Assembly (NCBI RefSeq): GCF_016925635.1
Contig: NZ_CP070490.1
Coordinates: 2,610,001 to 2,674,000, forward strand
Direction of reading: 5' to 3'
Source: Lysinibacillus fusiformis
GTDB lineage: Bacteria; Bacillota; Bacilli; Bacillales_A; Planococcaceae
Length of the DNA stretch: 64,000 nt
Of the stretch, positions 1 to 10,680 are shown piece by piece. The number at the start of each line of letters is the position of its first letter. The stretch's first letter is position 1. Below the pieces are notes generated by a model, which saw nothing but the letters and a program-made list of their open reading frames with translations, was not told where the DNA came from and made no database searches. Position numbers and translations under genes: made by a program.

Positions 1-1
1 T

Positions 2-232
2 AACTTAGGTTTAGTATATGATGTGGATTTAGATGATGAAGGTGTCGCAACTGTTACAATGACCTTGACATCGATGGGCTGTCCACTTGGACCAGTCATT
101 GTGGATCAAGTAAATACAGCATTAGGTGAACTTCCTGAAGTGAAAAGTACAAATGTGAATATTGTATGGAATCCACCTTGGTCAAAAGATAAAATGTCAC
201 GCTATGCAAAAATGGCATTAGGTGTACGTTAA
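2..232 (+). CDS. MIP18/SufT-type iron-sulfur assembly protein (3' part)
   Basis: The reading frame is open from the window edge, so the N-terminus lies outside. The visible 76 residues carry the family's typical core: LVYDVDL near the start, then TSMGCPLGPVI with the conserved Cys, then a WNPPWSKDKMS motif and a short tail. Proteins of the MIP18/DUF59 (PaaD, SufT) family help mature Fe-S proteins, and the Cys in the GCP motif is the conserved functional residue. A first in-frame GTG at 23 is not a credible start because the family core extends upstream of it. A terminator follows directly. Family assignment is firm; the exact client proteins cannot be told from sequence. Confidence 0.85.
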   Translation, partial: NLGLVYDVDLDDEGVATVTMTLTSMGCPLGPVIVDQVNTALGELPEVKSTNVNIVWNPPWSKDKMSRYAKMALGVR

Positions 233-243
233 AATGTAATATT

Positions 244-277
244 AAACCCTGCTTATTCAAAAATAAGCAGGGTTTTT
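244..277. terminator. Intrinsic terminator between convergent genes
   Basis: An AAACCCTGCTTATT stem, a short loop and its complement are followed by a T-run. It sits between the convergent MIP18-type gene and fnr, and has A/T tracts on both sides, so it can serve both strands. Confidence 0.85.
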
Positions 278-290
278 GCTTGTAACGAAA

Positions 291-977
291 TTAATCGATA
301 CGGCATATTTGTAATGGACAATTTTCACAGGCAATTTCATTTTTTAAAAATTGTAAATCATGAATGGTAATAAATCCTTTATCAAAAGTGATAATCTCAT
401 GTTTTTTTAAATCATTCAGCATGCGATTGATCATTTCACGACTTGTTGCACACAAATTCGCAATTTCTGTATTGGTTAGCTGAAAATCAATAAAAATCGA
501 GCCATTTTCTAAAGGTTTACCATACGTATTGGAAAGTCGAATGAGCGTTGAAAATAGAGCACCTTTTTTACCGTTTAACACTAAATCACGCAAACGACTT
601 TGATGCTTTAAGTTTTCTGTTTGCAACCACTTCATATATTCCACCATAATTGTCGGCTGCTCTTCTAGTAAATGCTCCAAAGATTTACGACTCAAAACAT
701 ACAGCGTAGAGGGTTCTAAAACTTTGGCAGTCATCGAATTATAGACGAGATTACAAAATAATGAACCTTCTCCTATTATACTGTCAGGACCACAAATACG
801 AATGGTTAATTCCTTGCCAGTTTCGGATTCTTGGCTAATCGAAATAACACCTGATTGGATGTAATAAATTTCTTTTGCCCGTTCTCCCTCTAGAAAAATT
901 TTATTTCCTTTATTCACTTTGATAAAAACACCATGCTTTTGAAAAAGATCCTTAATTTTTTCAAACATATTATCCAT
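291..977 (-). CDS. fnr: Fnr-type oxygen-sensing regulator (Crp/Fnr family)
   Basis: A Crp/Fnr regulator of 228 residues: a cyclic-nucleotide-binding-like beta-barrel (about residues 15-110), a long dimer helix and a C-terminal winged helix with the recognition segment TSREMINRML. The last residues hold a C-x2-C-x4-C cluster. This is the arrangement known from Bacillus subtilis Fnr, where C-terminal cysteines bind the [4Fe-4S] cluster, rather than the N-terminal cluster of E. coli FNR. It therefore probably senses oxygen and controls anaerobic genes, although no narK or nar genes are visible here. GGAG is 11 nt from the chosen ATG at 977; the ATG at 986 is only 2 nt from it and less likely. 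A long inverted repeat lies in its promoter region. Confidence 0.82.
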   Translation of the reverse strand: MDNMFEKIKDLFQKHGVFIKVNKGNKIFLEGERAKEIYYIQSGVISISQESETGKELTIRICGPDSIIGEGSLFCNLVYNSMTAKVLEPSTLYVLSRKSLEHLLEEQPTIMVEYMKWLQTENLKHQSRLRDLVLNGKKGALFSTLIRLSNTYGKPLENGSIFIDFQLTNTEIANLCATSREMINRMLNDLKKHEIITFDKGFITIHDLQFLKNEIACENCPLQICRID

Positions 978-1007
978 TAAAACCATATCTCCAACACATC
1001 GCTTTCT

Positions 1008-1036
1008 TTTTGTAATAAATGGCGATTATTACAAAA
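1008..1036. promoter_or_regulatory. Inverted repeat upstream of fnr
   Basis: Perfect 11-bp arms TTTTGTAATAA and TTATTACAAAA flank a 7-bp spacer. It lies 30-60 bp upstream of the fnr start, well placed for an operator. I cannot name the regulator; it does not match the Fnr, Rex, Fur or PerR consensus I know. Confidence 0.55.
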
Positions 1037-1127
1037 GGATAGTGGATTTCGATACTAAAACATAGAAACATATCATTATTATAACGTAGATTTCCATAAT
1101 AAGTGAAAAAAATTTAGTGCAATTTCT

Positions 1128-1179
1128 TTGCTAAGCATTGTCGAGTGATGTAAAATAAAGTTAGTCAAAAAAGGTCAAA
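1128..1179 (+). promoter_or_regulatory. clpB promoter with CtsR operator
   Basis: TTGCTA (1128-1133), a 17-bp spacer and TAAAAT (1151-1156) form a SigA-type promoter. Just downstream, AGTCAAA-AAA-GGTCAAA (1163-1179) is the tandem heptad read by the heat-shock repressor CtsR, with the usual 3-bp spacing. The operator overlaps the expected start site, which predicts repression of clpB until CtsR is released by heat or protein stress. Confidence 0.85.
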
Positions 1180-1245
1180 CTTTTTCAAATGAATAAGATA
1201 GGGTATATAAATAATGAGAAACATGAAAGTAAAGGAGTGCTAGCT

Positions 1246-3372
1246 ATGCAATTTCAACAAACAGACAATAAAAAACCATTAGAGCAATTTGGACGTAATT
1301 TAATTGAAGAAGTGAAAAATGGCAAGATGGACCCTGTTATCGGGCGTGATGAAGAAATCCGGAATGTCATTCGTATTTTAACACGGAAAACGAAAAATAA
1401 TCCTGTATTAATCGGTGAACCAGGAGTTGGTAAAACAGCGATTGTTGAAGGTTTAGCACAGCGTATTGTAAAAGGTGATGTACCAGAAGGCTTGAAAGAA
1501 TGTGTGCTATATGAACTGGATATGAGTGCGCTAATCGCTGGTGCAAGCTATCGTGGGCAATTTGAAGAACGCTTAAAAGGTGTGCTAAAAGAAGTAAAAG
1601 ATTCAGAAGGACAAATTATTCTATTTATTGATGAAATTCATACGATCGTAGGCGCAGGAAAAACAGATGGCGCTATGGACGCAGGAAATATGCTAAAGCC
1701 AATGCTAGCACGTGGTGAATTACACTGTATTGGTGCTACTACTTTAGATGAATATCGTATGTACATTGAAAAAGATCCCGCGTTAGAACGCCGATTCCAG
1801 CAAGTACTAGTGCGTGAGCCTTCTATAGAGGATACAGTATCCATTTTACGTGGCTTAAAAGAACGCTTTGAGTTGCATCATGCCGTACGTATTCATGACA
1901 GAGCCATTGTTGCGGCAGCAGAACTATCCAATCGATATATTACAGAGCGATTTTTACCCGATAAAGCGATTGATTTAATTGATGAGGCTTGTGCAATGAT
2001 ACGTACGGAAATTGATTCCATGCCACAGGAGTTAGACGCAGTCACTCGTCGTATTATGCAGCTAGAAATTGAAGAACAGGCATTACGTAAGGAGAAAGAC
2101 GAGGCAAGTAAAAAACGTCTAGAGCAATTACGTGAGGAATTAACAAAGTTAAAAAAATCCTCTGAGGGCATGCGACAACAATGGGAAGCAGAAAAAGAAA
2201 AGCTTCACGATATCCAGAAAAAACGGGAAACATTGGATAAATATCGTCGTGATTTAGATGAGGCGGAAAGTAAATATGATTTAAATAAAGCTGCTGAATT
2301 ACGTCATGGTAAAATTCCGACACTTGAAAAAGACATTCAGGCACTTGAAAAGGAATTAGAGAACGGTGCAGAATCTCGCATTTTACGTGAAGAGGTAACA
2401 GCAGATGAAATCGCTGCGATCGTTTCACGTTGGACAGGAATTCCTGTTACAAAATTAGTGGAGGGTGAGCGTGAAAAACTCTTACGTTTAAAGGATACAT
2501 TACATGAACGTGTGGTTGGGCAAGATACAGCTGTTCAATTAGTGACAGAAGCTGTATGGCGTGCACGTGCAGGCATCAAAGATCCACACCGACCTATTGG
2601 TAGCTTTTTATTCTTAGGCCCAACTGGTGTAGGTAAAACAGAACTTGCCAAGGCACTTGCTGCACAGTTATTTGATTCAGAGGATCACTTTATTCGTATT
2701 GATATGAGTGAATACATGGAGAAACATAGTGTGTCCCGTCTTGTTGGTGCTCCTCCAGGTTATGTAGGCTATGAGGAAGGTGGACAACTAACAGAAGCCG
2801 TTCGCCGAAATCCTTATTCTGTGGTGCTACTAGATGAGATTGAAAAAGCTCATCCTGATGTGGCGAATATTTTATTGCAAATATTAGATGATGGACGCAT
2901 TACAGATAGTCAGGGACGTATGGTGAATTTTACAAATACAGTGGTCATTTTAACTTCGAATATTGGTTCTAGTTATTTAATGGAAGCAAAAGAAAATGAT
3001 GCTACTGTAGAAGACTTAGTCATGACAGCTCTAAGACAACATTTTAAACCAGAGCTATTAAACCGAATGGATGATATCATCTTCTTCCATGCTTTATCTA
3101 CTAAACATTTTACAGCGATTGCTTGGAAGTATGTGGAGCAATTGATTCAACGTGTGGCAGAGCAAGAAATTACTTTATCTGTCGAGCAAGAAGTCATTGA
3201 TTGGGTAGTACAGCAAGGCGCAGATGCCCAATTTGGAGCAAGACCACTAAAACGCTTTGTACAGCGACATATCGAAACAGCCGTTGCTAAAGAACTCTTA
3301 CGCGGAGAAGTTTTACCAGAGGAGACATTGTATGTAAAAATGCGCGATGGCCAATGTGTTGTGGAGAAATAA
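1246..3372 (+). CDS. clpB: ClpB-type AAA+ disaggregase lacking the N-domain
   Basis: A 708-residue Hsp100 protein with two AAA+ modules. The first has Walker A GEPGVGKT and Walker B LFIDEIH; the second has GPTGVGKT and [13 protein letters not shown]. Between them lies a full-length coiled-coil M domain (about residues 255-385) including the [12 protein letters not shown] region typical of ClpB. No ClpP-docking loop of ClpC/ClpX type is seen, so it should refold aggregates with DnaK rather than feed a protease. The roughly 150-residue N-terminal Clp_N domain is absent: the protein begins 15-20 residues before the first AAA+ module. The start at 1246 has AAAGGAG ahead of it; an upstream ATG at 1189 lacks a ribosome site. 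CtsR control is supported by the operator. Confidence 0.9.
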   Translation: MQFQQTDNKKPLEQFGRNLIEEVKNGKMDPVIGRDEEIRNVIRILTRKTKNNPVLIGEPGVGKTAIVEGLAQRIVKGDVPEGLKECVLYELDMSALIAGASYRGQFEERLKGVLKEVKDSEGQIILFIDEIHTIVGAGKTDGAMDAGNMLKPMLARGELHCIGATTLDEYRMYIEKDPALERRFQQVLVREPSIEDTVSILRGLKERFELHHAVRIHDRAIVAAAELSNRYITERFLPDKAIDLIDEACAMIRTEIDSMPQELDAVTRRIMQLEIEEQALRKEKDEASKKRLEQLREELTKLKKSSEGMRQQWEAEKEKLHDIQKKRETLDKYRRDLDEAESKYDLNKAAELRHGKIPTLEKDIQALEKELENGAESRILREEVTADEIAAIVSRWTGIPVTKLVEGEREKLLRLKDTLHERVVGQDTAVQLVTEAVWRARAGIKDPHRPIGSFLFLGPTGVGKTELAKALAAQLFDSEDHFIRIDMSEYMEKHSVSRLVGAPPGYVGYEEGGQLTEAVRRNPYSVVLLDEIEKAHPDVANILLQILDDGRITDSQGRMVNFTNTVVILTSNIGSSYLMEAKENDATVEDLVMTALRQHFKPELLNRMDDIIFFHALSTKHFTAIAWKYVEQLIQRVAEQEITLSVEQEVIDWVVQQGADAQFGARPLKRFVQRHIETAVAKELLRGEVLPEETLYVKMRDGQCVVEK

Positions 3373-3373
3373 C

Positions 3374-3414
3374 AGAAAAAACCTGTTCGGCATGAAGCTG
3401 AACAGGTTTTTTCT
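3374..3414. terminator. Bidirectional terminator, clpB/yjzD
   Basis: ACCTGTTC and GAACAGGT arms around a short loop, with an A-run before and a T-run after. It can end clpB on the plus strand and yjzD on the minus strand. Confidence 0.88.
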
Positions 3415-3421
3415 AGCTGAA

Positions 3422-3625
3422 TTAATGATGGTCTGCAGCTTCTGGTGTAGGGTCGTTTGGAATGATTGCTCCAATAATAAAGATAAGGATGGAGAATACA
3501 ACCGAAACGATTGCCCCTGTTTTGAAATCAAATGGTACACCAAGTACAGAGCTGACTACGTAGTTTAACATAGAAACTAGTAGGAATGACCATATGAATG
3601 TTACGATATATTGCATTAATTTCAC
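3422..3625 (-). CDS. yjzD: YjzD-like small membrane protein (DUF2929)
   Basis: A 67-residue protein with two predicted membrane helices (about residues 5-28 and 34-55) and the segment GVPFDFKTGAIVSVVF, which fits the DUF2929/YjzD family. In Bacillus subtilis yjzD lies a few genes upstream of fabHA, as here, which supports the call. The start has GAGGTGAA upstream. Function is unknown; the acidic/His-rich tail probably faces the cytoplasm or the outside without an obvious motif. Confidence 0.7.
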   Translation of the reverse strand: MKLMQYIVTFIWSFLLVSMLNYVVSSVLGVPFDFKTGAIVSVVFSILIFIIGAIIPNDPTPEAADHH

Positions 3626-3787
3626 CTCAACCGAACTTTTTTCATCATAAGGTTTTACTCATATTCATTATCATATCATAACATAAATCAAAAAAAAATG
3701 AACCATTTATGTGAAACATGGCGATTTTGTCACAACAAATATGTGTTTTTGTATTTTATGTTTGGTGGTGTTAAAGTATTTAGGAAT

Positions 3788-4478
3788 GGTTCTGAAATAG
3801 GGGAATGCGCTCCTAAGCTGGTGAAAAGGGCTCAGAAATAGTGGAAATCCGCTCCTAAACGGATAGAAAGCGCTCAAAAACAGGATGCCCCCGCTCAAAG
3901 ATGGATGGAAAGCGCTCTAAAAAGGGAGAACCCCGCTCAAAGGTGGATGGAAAGCGCTCTAAAAAGGGAGAACCCCGCTCAAAGGTGGATGGAAAGCGCT
4001 CTAAAAAGGGAGAACCCCGCTCAAAGGTGGATGGAAAGCGCTCCAAAAAAGAAGGCCCCCGCTCAAAGGTGGATGGAAAGCGCTCTAAAAAGGGAGAACC
4101 CCGCTCAAAGGTGGATGGAAAGCGCTCTAAAAAGGGAGAACCCCGCTCAAAGGTGGATGGAAAGCGCTCCAAAAAAGAAGGCCCCCGCTCAAAGATGGAT
4201 GAAAAGCGCTCTAAAAAAGAAGGGCCCCGCTCAAAAATGGAGAGAAAGCGCTCTAAAAAGGGAGAACCCCGCTCAAAGGTGGAGAGAAAGCGCTCTAAAA
4301 AGGGAGAACCCCGCTCAAAGATGGATGGAAAGCGCTCCAAAAAGGGAGAACCCCGCTCAAAGGTGGAGAGAAACCGCTCCAAAATAGGTGAACCCCGCTC
4401 TAGGTTCACTAAAAGCGCTCCAAAAACTAAAGAAACTGCTCAACAAAGGATAATAAACCCTCTAAAATAAAAGAACCC
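3788..4478. repeat. 21-bp-period tandem repeat array (about 32 units)
   Basis: From 3788 to about 4478 the sequence repeats every 21 bp, each unit opening with GCTC. In the core (about 3890-4380) two unit types alternate, GCTCTAAAAAGGGAGAACCCC-like and GCTCAAAGGTGGATGGAAAGC-like, giving a 42-bp super-period. The ends are more diverged than the centre. Because 42 is a multiple of three, several frames stay open on both strands and encode 14-residue repeats; none has a ribosome site or a non-repetitive domain, so I regard the array as non-coding. It occupies the yjzD-fabHA spacer. There are no spacers of CRISPR type. Confidence 0.92.
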
Positions 4479-4548
4479 CATTTCATCAAATTCCTTCACC
4501 TCTATAATGAAACAACACCACGCTCATACACATAAAATTTAAATCATC

Positions 4549-4594
4549 TTGCGTCTTTCCTTTTGTATGCGTTATAATTATGACCAGTTACTAA
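4549..4594 (+). promoter_or_regulatory. fabHA-fabF promoter with FapR-like operator
   Basis: TTGCGT (4549-4554), 18 bp, TATAAT (4573-4578). TTATGACCAGTTACTAA (4578-4594) resembles the FapR operator (TTAGTAC...GTACTAA type) and overlaps the -10/start region, as in known FapR targets. FapR represses fatty-acid synthesis until malonyl-CoA rises, so this would couple the operon to lipid demand. The promoter is firm, the operator moderate. Confidence 0.65.
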
Positions 4595-4627
4595 TAATTG
4601 ATAGTAAGAAAGCTGAGGGGTTGCTAT

Positions 4628-5566
4628 ATGAACGCTGGTATTATAGGAATAGGCAAATATGTTCCTGAGAAGGTCGTTACAAATTTTGATTTGGAAAAAA
4701 TAATGGATACTTCGGATGAATGGATTCGTACTCGAACAGGCATTGAAGAACGTCATTTTGCGGCAGATGATCAGGAAACTTCAGATTTAGCAGTAGCTGC
4801 TGCAAAAGAAGCTATTGCAAATGCGGGGATTACGCCTGAGGAAATTGGTTTAATTCTTGTAGCAACTGTCACACAGGATCAAAATTTTCCAAGTGTAGCA
4901 TGTATGGTTCAGGAACAACTCGGAGCAGTGAATGCTGCAGCGATGGATCAAGCAGCAGCATGTGCAGGATTTATATATAGCTTAGTGACAGCAAAGCATT
5001 TTGTTGAGGCAAATGCTTATAAATATGTCTTAGTAGTAGGTGTAGAAAAGCTGTCGAAAGTCGTTGATTGGGAAGATCGTAATACAGCTGTATTATTTGG
5101 CGATGGTGCTAGTGCAGCTATCGTTGGGCCAGTATCTGAAGGTAGAGGTATTTTATCATTCGAACTTGGTGCAGACGGTACAGGCGGAAAGAATCTTTAC
5201 TTATCGAAGCAAGACACAATTGCGATGAATGGTCGTGAAGTGTTTAAGTTTGCTGTGCGTCAAATGGGTGAATCGGCTGTTAATGTATTAGAAAAAGCGG
5301 GATTAACAAAAGAAGATGTTGATTTTTTAGTGCCGCATCAGGCAAATATACGAATTATGGAATCTGCTCGTGAACGATTAGAGCTACCACCAGAAAAAAT
5401 GTCAAAAACGATTCATAAATACGGAAATACTTCAGCAGCATCTATTGGGATTTCCTTGGTAGATGAGCTCGAAGCAGGTAAGATTAAAGAGGATGATTTA
5501 TTAGTCCTTGTAGGTTTTGGTGGCGGCTTAACATGGGGTGCCGTAGCCATGAGATGGGGAAAATAA
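4628..5566 (+). CDS. fabH: 3-oxoacyl-[ACP] synthase III
   Basis: The condensing enzyme that starts fatty-acid synthesis by joining an acyl-CoA primer to malonyl-ACP. It is 312 residues long, the usual size. Catalytic Cys112 lies in DQAAACAGF, His in VPHQANIRI and Asn in KYGNTSAAS, the Cys-His-Asn triad. It corresponds to Bacillus FabHA, which prefers branched primers in that genus (family knowledge). The start at 4628 has GAGGGG upstream; an earlier in-frame codon at 4598 lies in the promoter/operator region. It is the first gene of a two-gene operon with fabF 30 bp downstream. Confidence 0.95.
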   Translation: MNAGIIGIGKYVPEKVVTNFDLEKIMDTSDEWIRTRTGIEERHFAADDQETSDLAVAAAKEAIANAGITPEEIGLILVATVTQDQNFPSVACMVQEQLGAVNAAAMDQAAACAGFIYSLVTAKHFVEANAYKYVLVVGVEKLSKVVDWEDRNTAVLFGDGASAAIVGPVSEGRGILSFELGADGTGGKNLYLSKQDTIAMNGREVFKFAVRQMGESAVNVLEKAGLTKEDVDFLVPHQANIRIMESARERLELPPEKMSKTIHKYGNTSAASIGISLVDELEAGKIKEDDLLVLVGFGGGLTWGAVAMRWGK

Positions 5567-5596
5567 GTAGGAAAAATGCTTGAGGGGAGTAAGACA

Positions 5597-6838
5597 ATGA
5601 GTAAACGACGAGTAGTAATTACAGGAATTGGCGCAGTTACACCACTAGGAAATAGCATCGAAGAAACATGGGCAAACATTAAAGCTGGTAAATCTGGCAT
5701 AGGTGAGCTGACACGTTTAAATAAAGATCTTTTTGCAGCAAAAATCGCAGCAGAAGTGAAGGACTTCGATATTGAAAAATATATTGATCGTAAAGAAGCA
5801 CGTAAAATGGATCGTTTCACACAATACGCATTAGCTGCTTCCATTATGGCTATGGAAGATGCACAGCTAACAATTGATGAAGAGCTAGCTCCACGTGCAG
5901 GTGTATGGATTGGCTCTGGTATCGGTGGAATGGAAACATATGAACAACAATTTTTAACATTCCAAGAGCGTGGTGCAAGACGTGTTAGTCCATTCTTTAT
6001 TCCAATGATGATTCCTGATATGGCTTCGGGCCAAGTTTCTATTCACTTTGGTGCAAAGGGAATTAACTCTTGCTCTGTAACGGCATGTGCTTCGGGTACA
6101 AACTCTATAGGGGATGCCTTTAAAGTAATTGAACGTGGGGATGCAGATGTAATGATTTCGGGTGGTGCTGAATCACCAATCGTAACAATGGCTGTGGCAG
6201 GCTTCTGTGCCAATACAGCTTTATCATTAAATCAAGACCCACAAGCAGCATGTCGCCCATTCGATAAAAACCGCGATGGCTTTATTATCGGAGAAGGTGC
6301 AGGTATCGTTATTTTAGAAGAATATGAACATGCAAAAGCTCGTGGTGCCAAAATCTATGCTGAAGTTTTAGGTTATGGTGCAACAGGTGATGCACATCAC
6401 ATTACGGCTCCAGCTCCAGAGGGTGAAGGTGCAGCACGTGCGATGACGCAAGCGTTAACAGATGGTGGCGTAGAGCCATCACAAGTTGATTATATTAATG
6501 CTCATGGTACGAGTACGCCATACAATGATTTATTTGAAACACAAGCTGTTAAAACTGCTTTTGGTGAGCATGCGTATAAGCTTGCAATGAGCTCTACAAA
6601 ATCGATGACGGGTCACTTATTAGGAGCAGCTGGTGGTGTGGAAGCGATTTTCACAGCATTAGCCCTTAAAGAAGGGATTTTACCTCCTACAATCAATTTA
6701 AAAGATTCTGATCCTGAATGTGATTTAGATTATGTTCCAAACGAAGCAAGAGAGGCAAGTATTCAATACGCAATGAGTAATTCTCTTGGTTTTGGTGGTC
6801 ACAACGCAAGTCTTCTATTCAAAAAATATGAAGCCTAA
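5597..6838 (+). CDS. fabF: 3-oxoacyl-[ACP] synthase II
   Basis: Elongating beta-ketoacyl-ACP synthase of 413 residues, the same length as Bacillus subtilis FabF. The Cys-His-His triad is visible in [21 protein letters not shown] and [13 protein letters not shown]. It extends acyl-ACP by two carbons with malonyl-ACP in the cytosol. The chosen ATG has GGGGAG upstream; a codon 21 bp earlier lacks a site. It is co-transcribed with fabH from the FapR-type promoter and closed by a strong terminator. Confidence 0.96.
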   Translation: MSKRRVVITGIGAVTPLGNSIEETWANIKAGKSGIGELTRLNKDLFAAKIAAEVKDFDIEKYIDRKEARKMDRFTQYALAASIMAMEDAQLTIDEELAPRAGVWIGSGIGGMETYEQQFLTFQERGARRVSPFFIPMMIPDMASGQVSIHFGAKGINSCSVTACASGTNSIGDAFKVIERGDADVMISGGAESPIVTMAVAGFCANTALSLNQDPQAACRPFDKNRDGFIIGEGAGIVILEEYEHAKARGAKIYAEVLGYGATGDAHHITAPAPEGEGAARAMTQALTDGGVEPSQVDYINAHGTSTPYNDLFETQAVKTAFGEHAYKLAMSSTKSMTGHLLGAAGGVEAIFTALALKEGILPPTINLKDSDPECDLDYVPNEAREASIQYAMSNSLGFGGHNASLLFKKYEA

Positions 6839-6848
6839 TATGTAAACA

Positions 6849-6890
6849 TAAAAAACGTCAGCCGAATTTAAATGGCTGACGTCTTTTTTT
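6849..6890 (+). terminator. fabH-fabF terminator
   Basis: ACGTCAGCC and GGCTGACGT arms with a 10-nt loop and a run of seven T. Confidence 0.92.
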
Positions 6891-6943
6891 ATAGTTTTGT
6901 GAATAAATGATAAGTAAGAAGAAATAGAAAGGATGCCACTACG

Positions 6944-7165
6944 ATGTTTCGTCTCTTTTTATTTTTAGTAAGTTATGGCTTAATGATCCTCTCAGTAGGG
7001 AATCTCATATTGTATTTAAATTACCGCACACTAGGTTATTCATGGAAGGTTGTTTTCAAGTTTATTTTTCAAACAACAGAATTTTATATGGCGGTAGGAG
7101 CCTGTATTATCATCTGTGCAGTTGTGCTTGATCTAGGCTTTGATCGATCCTCAGACAAGCCGTAA
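6944..7165 (+). CDS. Two-helix membrane protein of unknown function
   Basis: A 73-residue protein with two predicted transmembrane helices (about residues 3-25 and 45-65), a short basic loop and a charged C-terminus. A ribosome site (AAAGGA) lies 8-9 nt before the ATG. It ends 2 bp before the stop codon of the convergent trpS, with no terminator between them. I recognise no family. The small size, clean start and conserved-looking hydrophobic pattern suggest a real gene. Confidence 0.6.
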   Translation: MFRLFLFLVSYGLMILSVGNLILYLNYRTLGYSWKVVFKFIFQTTEFYMAVGACIIICAVVLDLGFDRSSDKP

Positions 7166-7167
7166 GT

Positions 7168-8530
<1,363 letters not shown>

Positions 8531-8537
8531 GAATTAT

Positions 8538-8566
8538 ATTATAAAGATTTCTTTATGTAAAGTCAG
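8538..8566 (-). promoter_or_regulatory. Probable trpS promoter
   Basis: On the minus strand CTGACT, 17 bp, TATAAT. A start about 8531 would give a leader of roughly 370 nt holding the complete T-box. Confidence 0.5.
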
Positions 8567-8983
8567 ACTTTTGACGGTGTTTTTTTTCGAGAAAAAATTA
8601 TATGCTTTTTTTGTTATGTAATTTTGTTATAAATATAAATTTTTTTATTAAAATATTGTTGAGGTGTACACGTCGAATTGACAATTTTCTCGTTTATTTT
8701 TCTTAAATGAGAACAAGTAAGATAGATGTTTGGATGTTTAAAATGCTTGAAAAGTGGGAATGGTAGTAGTAGCACATAAGTTTGAAGAAAATACACTACA
8801 TTAAAAAGCTGTATAAATAGACAGAATATTTAGGGATAGGTTCAGACTTTTTTTATTGGAACTATATTCAAATACAGCGGAGTACTGTATAATGGTACTG
8901 TGTATTTTACATTACATTAATTCTAATTTAACACACTGGTTCTGGTTTATAGATAATGATTCGAAATGAAAGGATGTGTCAGA
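8567..8983. other. AT-rich spacer between trpS leader and spx
   Basis: No supported gene. Near its right end AGTAC-N9-GTACT (about 8880-8900) surrounds a TATAAT, which may be the -10 and an operator of the spx promoter. Known spx regulators in Bacillus (PerR, YodB) have different sites, so the regulator is open. Confidence 0.4.
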
Positions 8984-9382
8984 ATGATCGTAACCCTATT
9001 TACATCACCAAGTTGTACCTCTTGTCGTAAAGCGAAAGCTTGGTTAGAGGAGCACGAAATTCCATATACAGAACGTAATATATTTTCTGAACCGCTCAGC
9101 ATTAGTGAAATAAAAAAAATTTTACGTATGACAGAAGACGGAACTGATGAAATTATTTCTACTCGTTCAAAAATATTCCAAAAATTAAATGTGGATGTTG
9201 AAAGTTTACCATTACAACGTTTATATGAATTAATTCAGGAATATCCTGGCTTATTACGTAGACCAATCATTTTAGATGAAAAACGTCTACAGGTTGGCTA
9301 CAATGAAGATGAAATTCGTCGTTTCTTACCTCGAAAAGTTCGAGCATATCAATTACAAGAAGCGCAACGAATGGTGAATTAA
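8984..9382 (+). CDS. spx: Spx, thiol-stress transcription regulator
   Basis: An ArsC-fold protein of 132 residues that binds the RNA polymerase alpha C-terminal domain and redirects transcription under disulfide stress. The redox switch is the SPSCTSC motif (C-x2-C) near the N-terminus, and the family segments [11 protein letters not shown] and [28 protein letters not shown] are intact. Start chosen at 8984 because AAAGGA precedes it and the protein then matches the usual 131 residues. Its ClpXP adaptor YjbH is encoded at 14.4-15.2 kb and MecA follows directly, the same neighbourhood as in Bacillus subtilis. Confidence 0.96.
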   Translation: MIVTLFTSPSCTSCRKAKAWLEEHEIPYTERNIFSEPLSISEIKKILRMTEDGTDEIISTRSKIFQKLNVDVESLPLQRLYELIQEYPGLLRRPIILDEKRLQVGYNEDEIRRFLPRKVRAYQLQEAQRMVN

Positions 9383-9411
9383 ACCTTTCTATTCTGAATA
9401 ATATATGTAAT

Positions 9412-9454
9412 AGATGTTACAGATGTGGAATGCATGTTGTGACATCTTTTTTTT
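9412..9454 (+). terminator. spx terminator
   Basis: AGATGTTACA and TGTGACATCT arms (one mismatch) enclosing a longer loop, then eight T. Confidence 0.8.
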
Positions 9455-9816
9455 ATGTTTTACTTCTGTAAAACCTTCTATATGAAGTATAATAATTAAT
9501 AGGGAAAAGTCATATATTTCCGTAAAAGTATGTTAAACTTGATTTAAGTTAAATAGTTTACTACAATTTCAATAATTCAAATATCTTCTGTGAAACGGTG
9601 TATATCCTTTTCATTTTATGACAGAACAGCATACAATAGAGTTAGAGACAACTGTGAATACAAAAATTCATGTTTACGGTTACTCGATGGTTTTACTGTA
9701 GTGTGGTCAAAGGTTGAAAAACAAATGCAGTATGAAGGTTAAAAACAAAGAATAAAAGCATACTAATGAAACAAAACTGTTTTTCGACATATGACAGTGA
9801 AGGGAGATGAGGTCTA
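9455..9816. other. Non-coding spacer spx-mecA
   Basis: About 360 bp of AT-rich sequence with no open frame that has a ribosome site. It must contain the mecA promoter, but I see no clear -35/-10 pair to name. Confidence 0.4.
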
Positions 9817-10485
9817 GTGGACATCGAACGTGTAAATGAAAATACACTCAAGCTCTTTATTACGTACAATGATATAGAGGATCGCGGCTATAGTCGTGAA
9901 GAAATTTGGTACAATCGAGCAAAGGGTGAGCAACTTTTTTGGGATATGATTGATGAAGTAAACACGGAGGATTATTTTGATGTAGAGGGTCCGATTTGGA
10001 TTCATATCAATGCATCTGAAGTTGGCTTAGAAATCATTGTCACACGTGCACATATTTTAAAAGACGGTGAAACATTAGATGGTCATTCGAATTTTGATGA
10101 ACACAAAGATATGTTTGCACCATTCGATGAAGTTGGAGAGGATCTTCTTAGCCAACTAACTCAATTTGGTGACATGGATGAGTCAGAATTATTTATGGAT
10201 ACAGACATTTATGTTTATAAATTTAAAGATATTGATGAGTTAATCCCTGTCGCAAAACGAATGACAGACGAATTAGTGGATTCCTCATTATTCAAATATG
10301 AAAATTGGTACTATCTAGTTGTTGATTTCGGAAACGCAGATGAGGATTTAAATCGTCATGATAGAAATGCAGTTATCAAGGAATTTTTAACACCATCTAA
10401 TTTTACAATTCATCGTCTAGAGGAGTACGGTGAAAAAATTATGGAATTCAATTGCTTTGAAACAGTTCGAAAATACTTTGCATAA
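9817..10485 (+). CDS. mecA: MecA adaptor for ClpC
   Basis: A 222-residue adaptor that delivers substrates such as ComK to ClpCP. The N-terminal domain begins MDIERVNENTLKLFITYNDIEDRGYSREEIWYNR in outline (target-binding half); an acidic linker (about residues 85-120) leads to the C-terminal ClpC-binding domain ending in FETVRKYF. The start is GTG at 9817 with GGGAG 10 nt upstream. It lies between spx and coiA, the conserved order. The ClpC partner is not in this window; the Clp ATPase at 1.2 kb is ClpB. Confidence 0.93.
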   Translation: MDIERVNENTLKLFITYNDIEDRGYSREEIWYNRAKGEQLFWDMIDEVNTEDYFDVEGPIWIHINASEVGLEIIVTRAHILKDGETLDGHSNFDEHKDMFAPFDEVGEDLLSQLTQFGDMDESELFMDTDIYVYKFKDIDELIPVAKRMTDELVDSSLFKYENWYYLVVDFGNADEDLNRHDRNAVIKEFLTPSNFTIHRLEEYGEKIMEFNCFETVRKYFA

Positions 10486-10508
10486 GCAATGAATCACCTA
10501 ATTATTTT

Positions 10509-10560
10509 AGACTGTAGTGAAACTCGTAAAAGAATCGAGTTTTGCTACAGTCCTTTTTTA
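10509..10560 (+). terminator. mecA terminator
   Basis: GACTGTAG-containing long stem pairs with CTACAGTC, the inner part ACTCG/CGAGT pairs too, and a T-run follows. Confidence 0.88.
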
Positions 10561-10680
10561 TGCGTTCAACATCATGGATTTTTGAATAAGGTCGCATTTT
10601 TAAAATTTCAAGAAAAAACGGCTTTATTTTTGTTCGTGCAACCCAATTCTATTATAGTTGGCTAAAAAGGAGCTGATTAT

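Noticed and set aside
3855-4470. Open frames on both strands across the 21-bp array, encoding 14-residue repeats
   Set aside because: They remain open only because the 42-bp super-period is a multiple of three; no ribosome sites, no unique domain, frames on both strands equally open.
3788-4478. CRISPR array
   Set aside because: Units abut without variable spacers and are not palindromic; no cas genes are present. The same holds for 61507-61639.
8614-8796. Minus-strand frame upstream of spx
   Set aside because: AT-rich frame without ribosome site or family features.
10561-10680. ComK box upstream of coiA
   Set aside because: A/T runs occur but the paired AAAA-N5-TTTT arrangement was not found.
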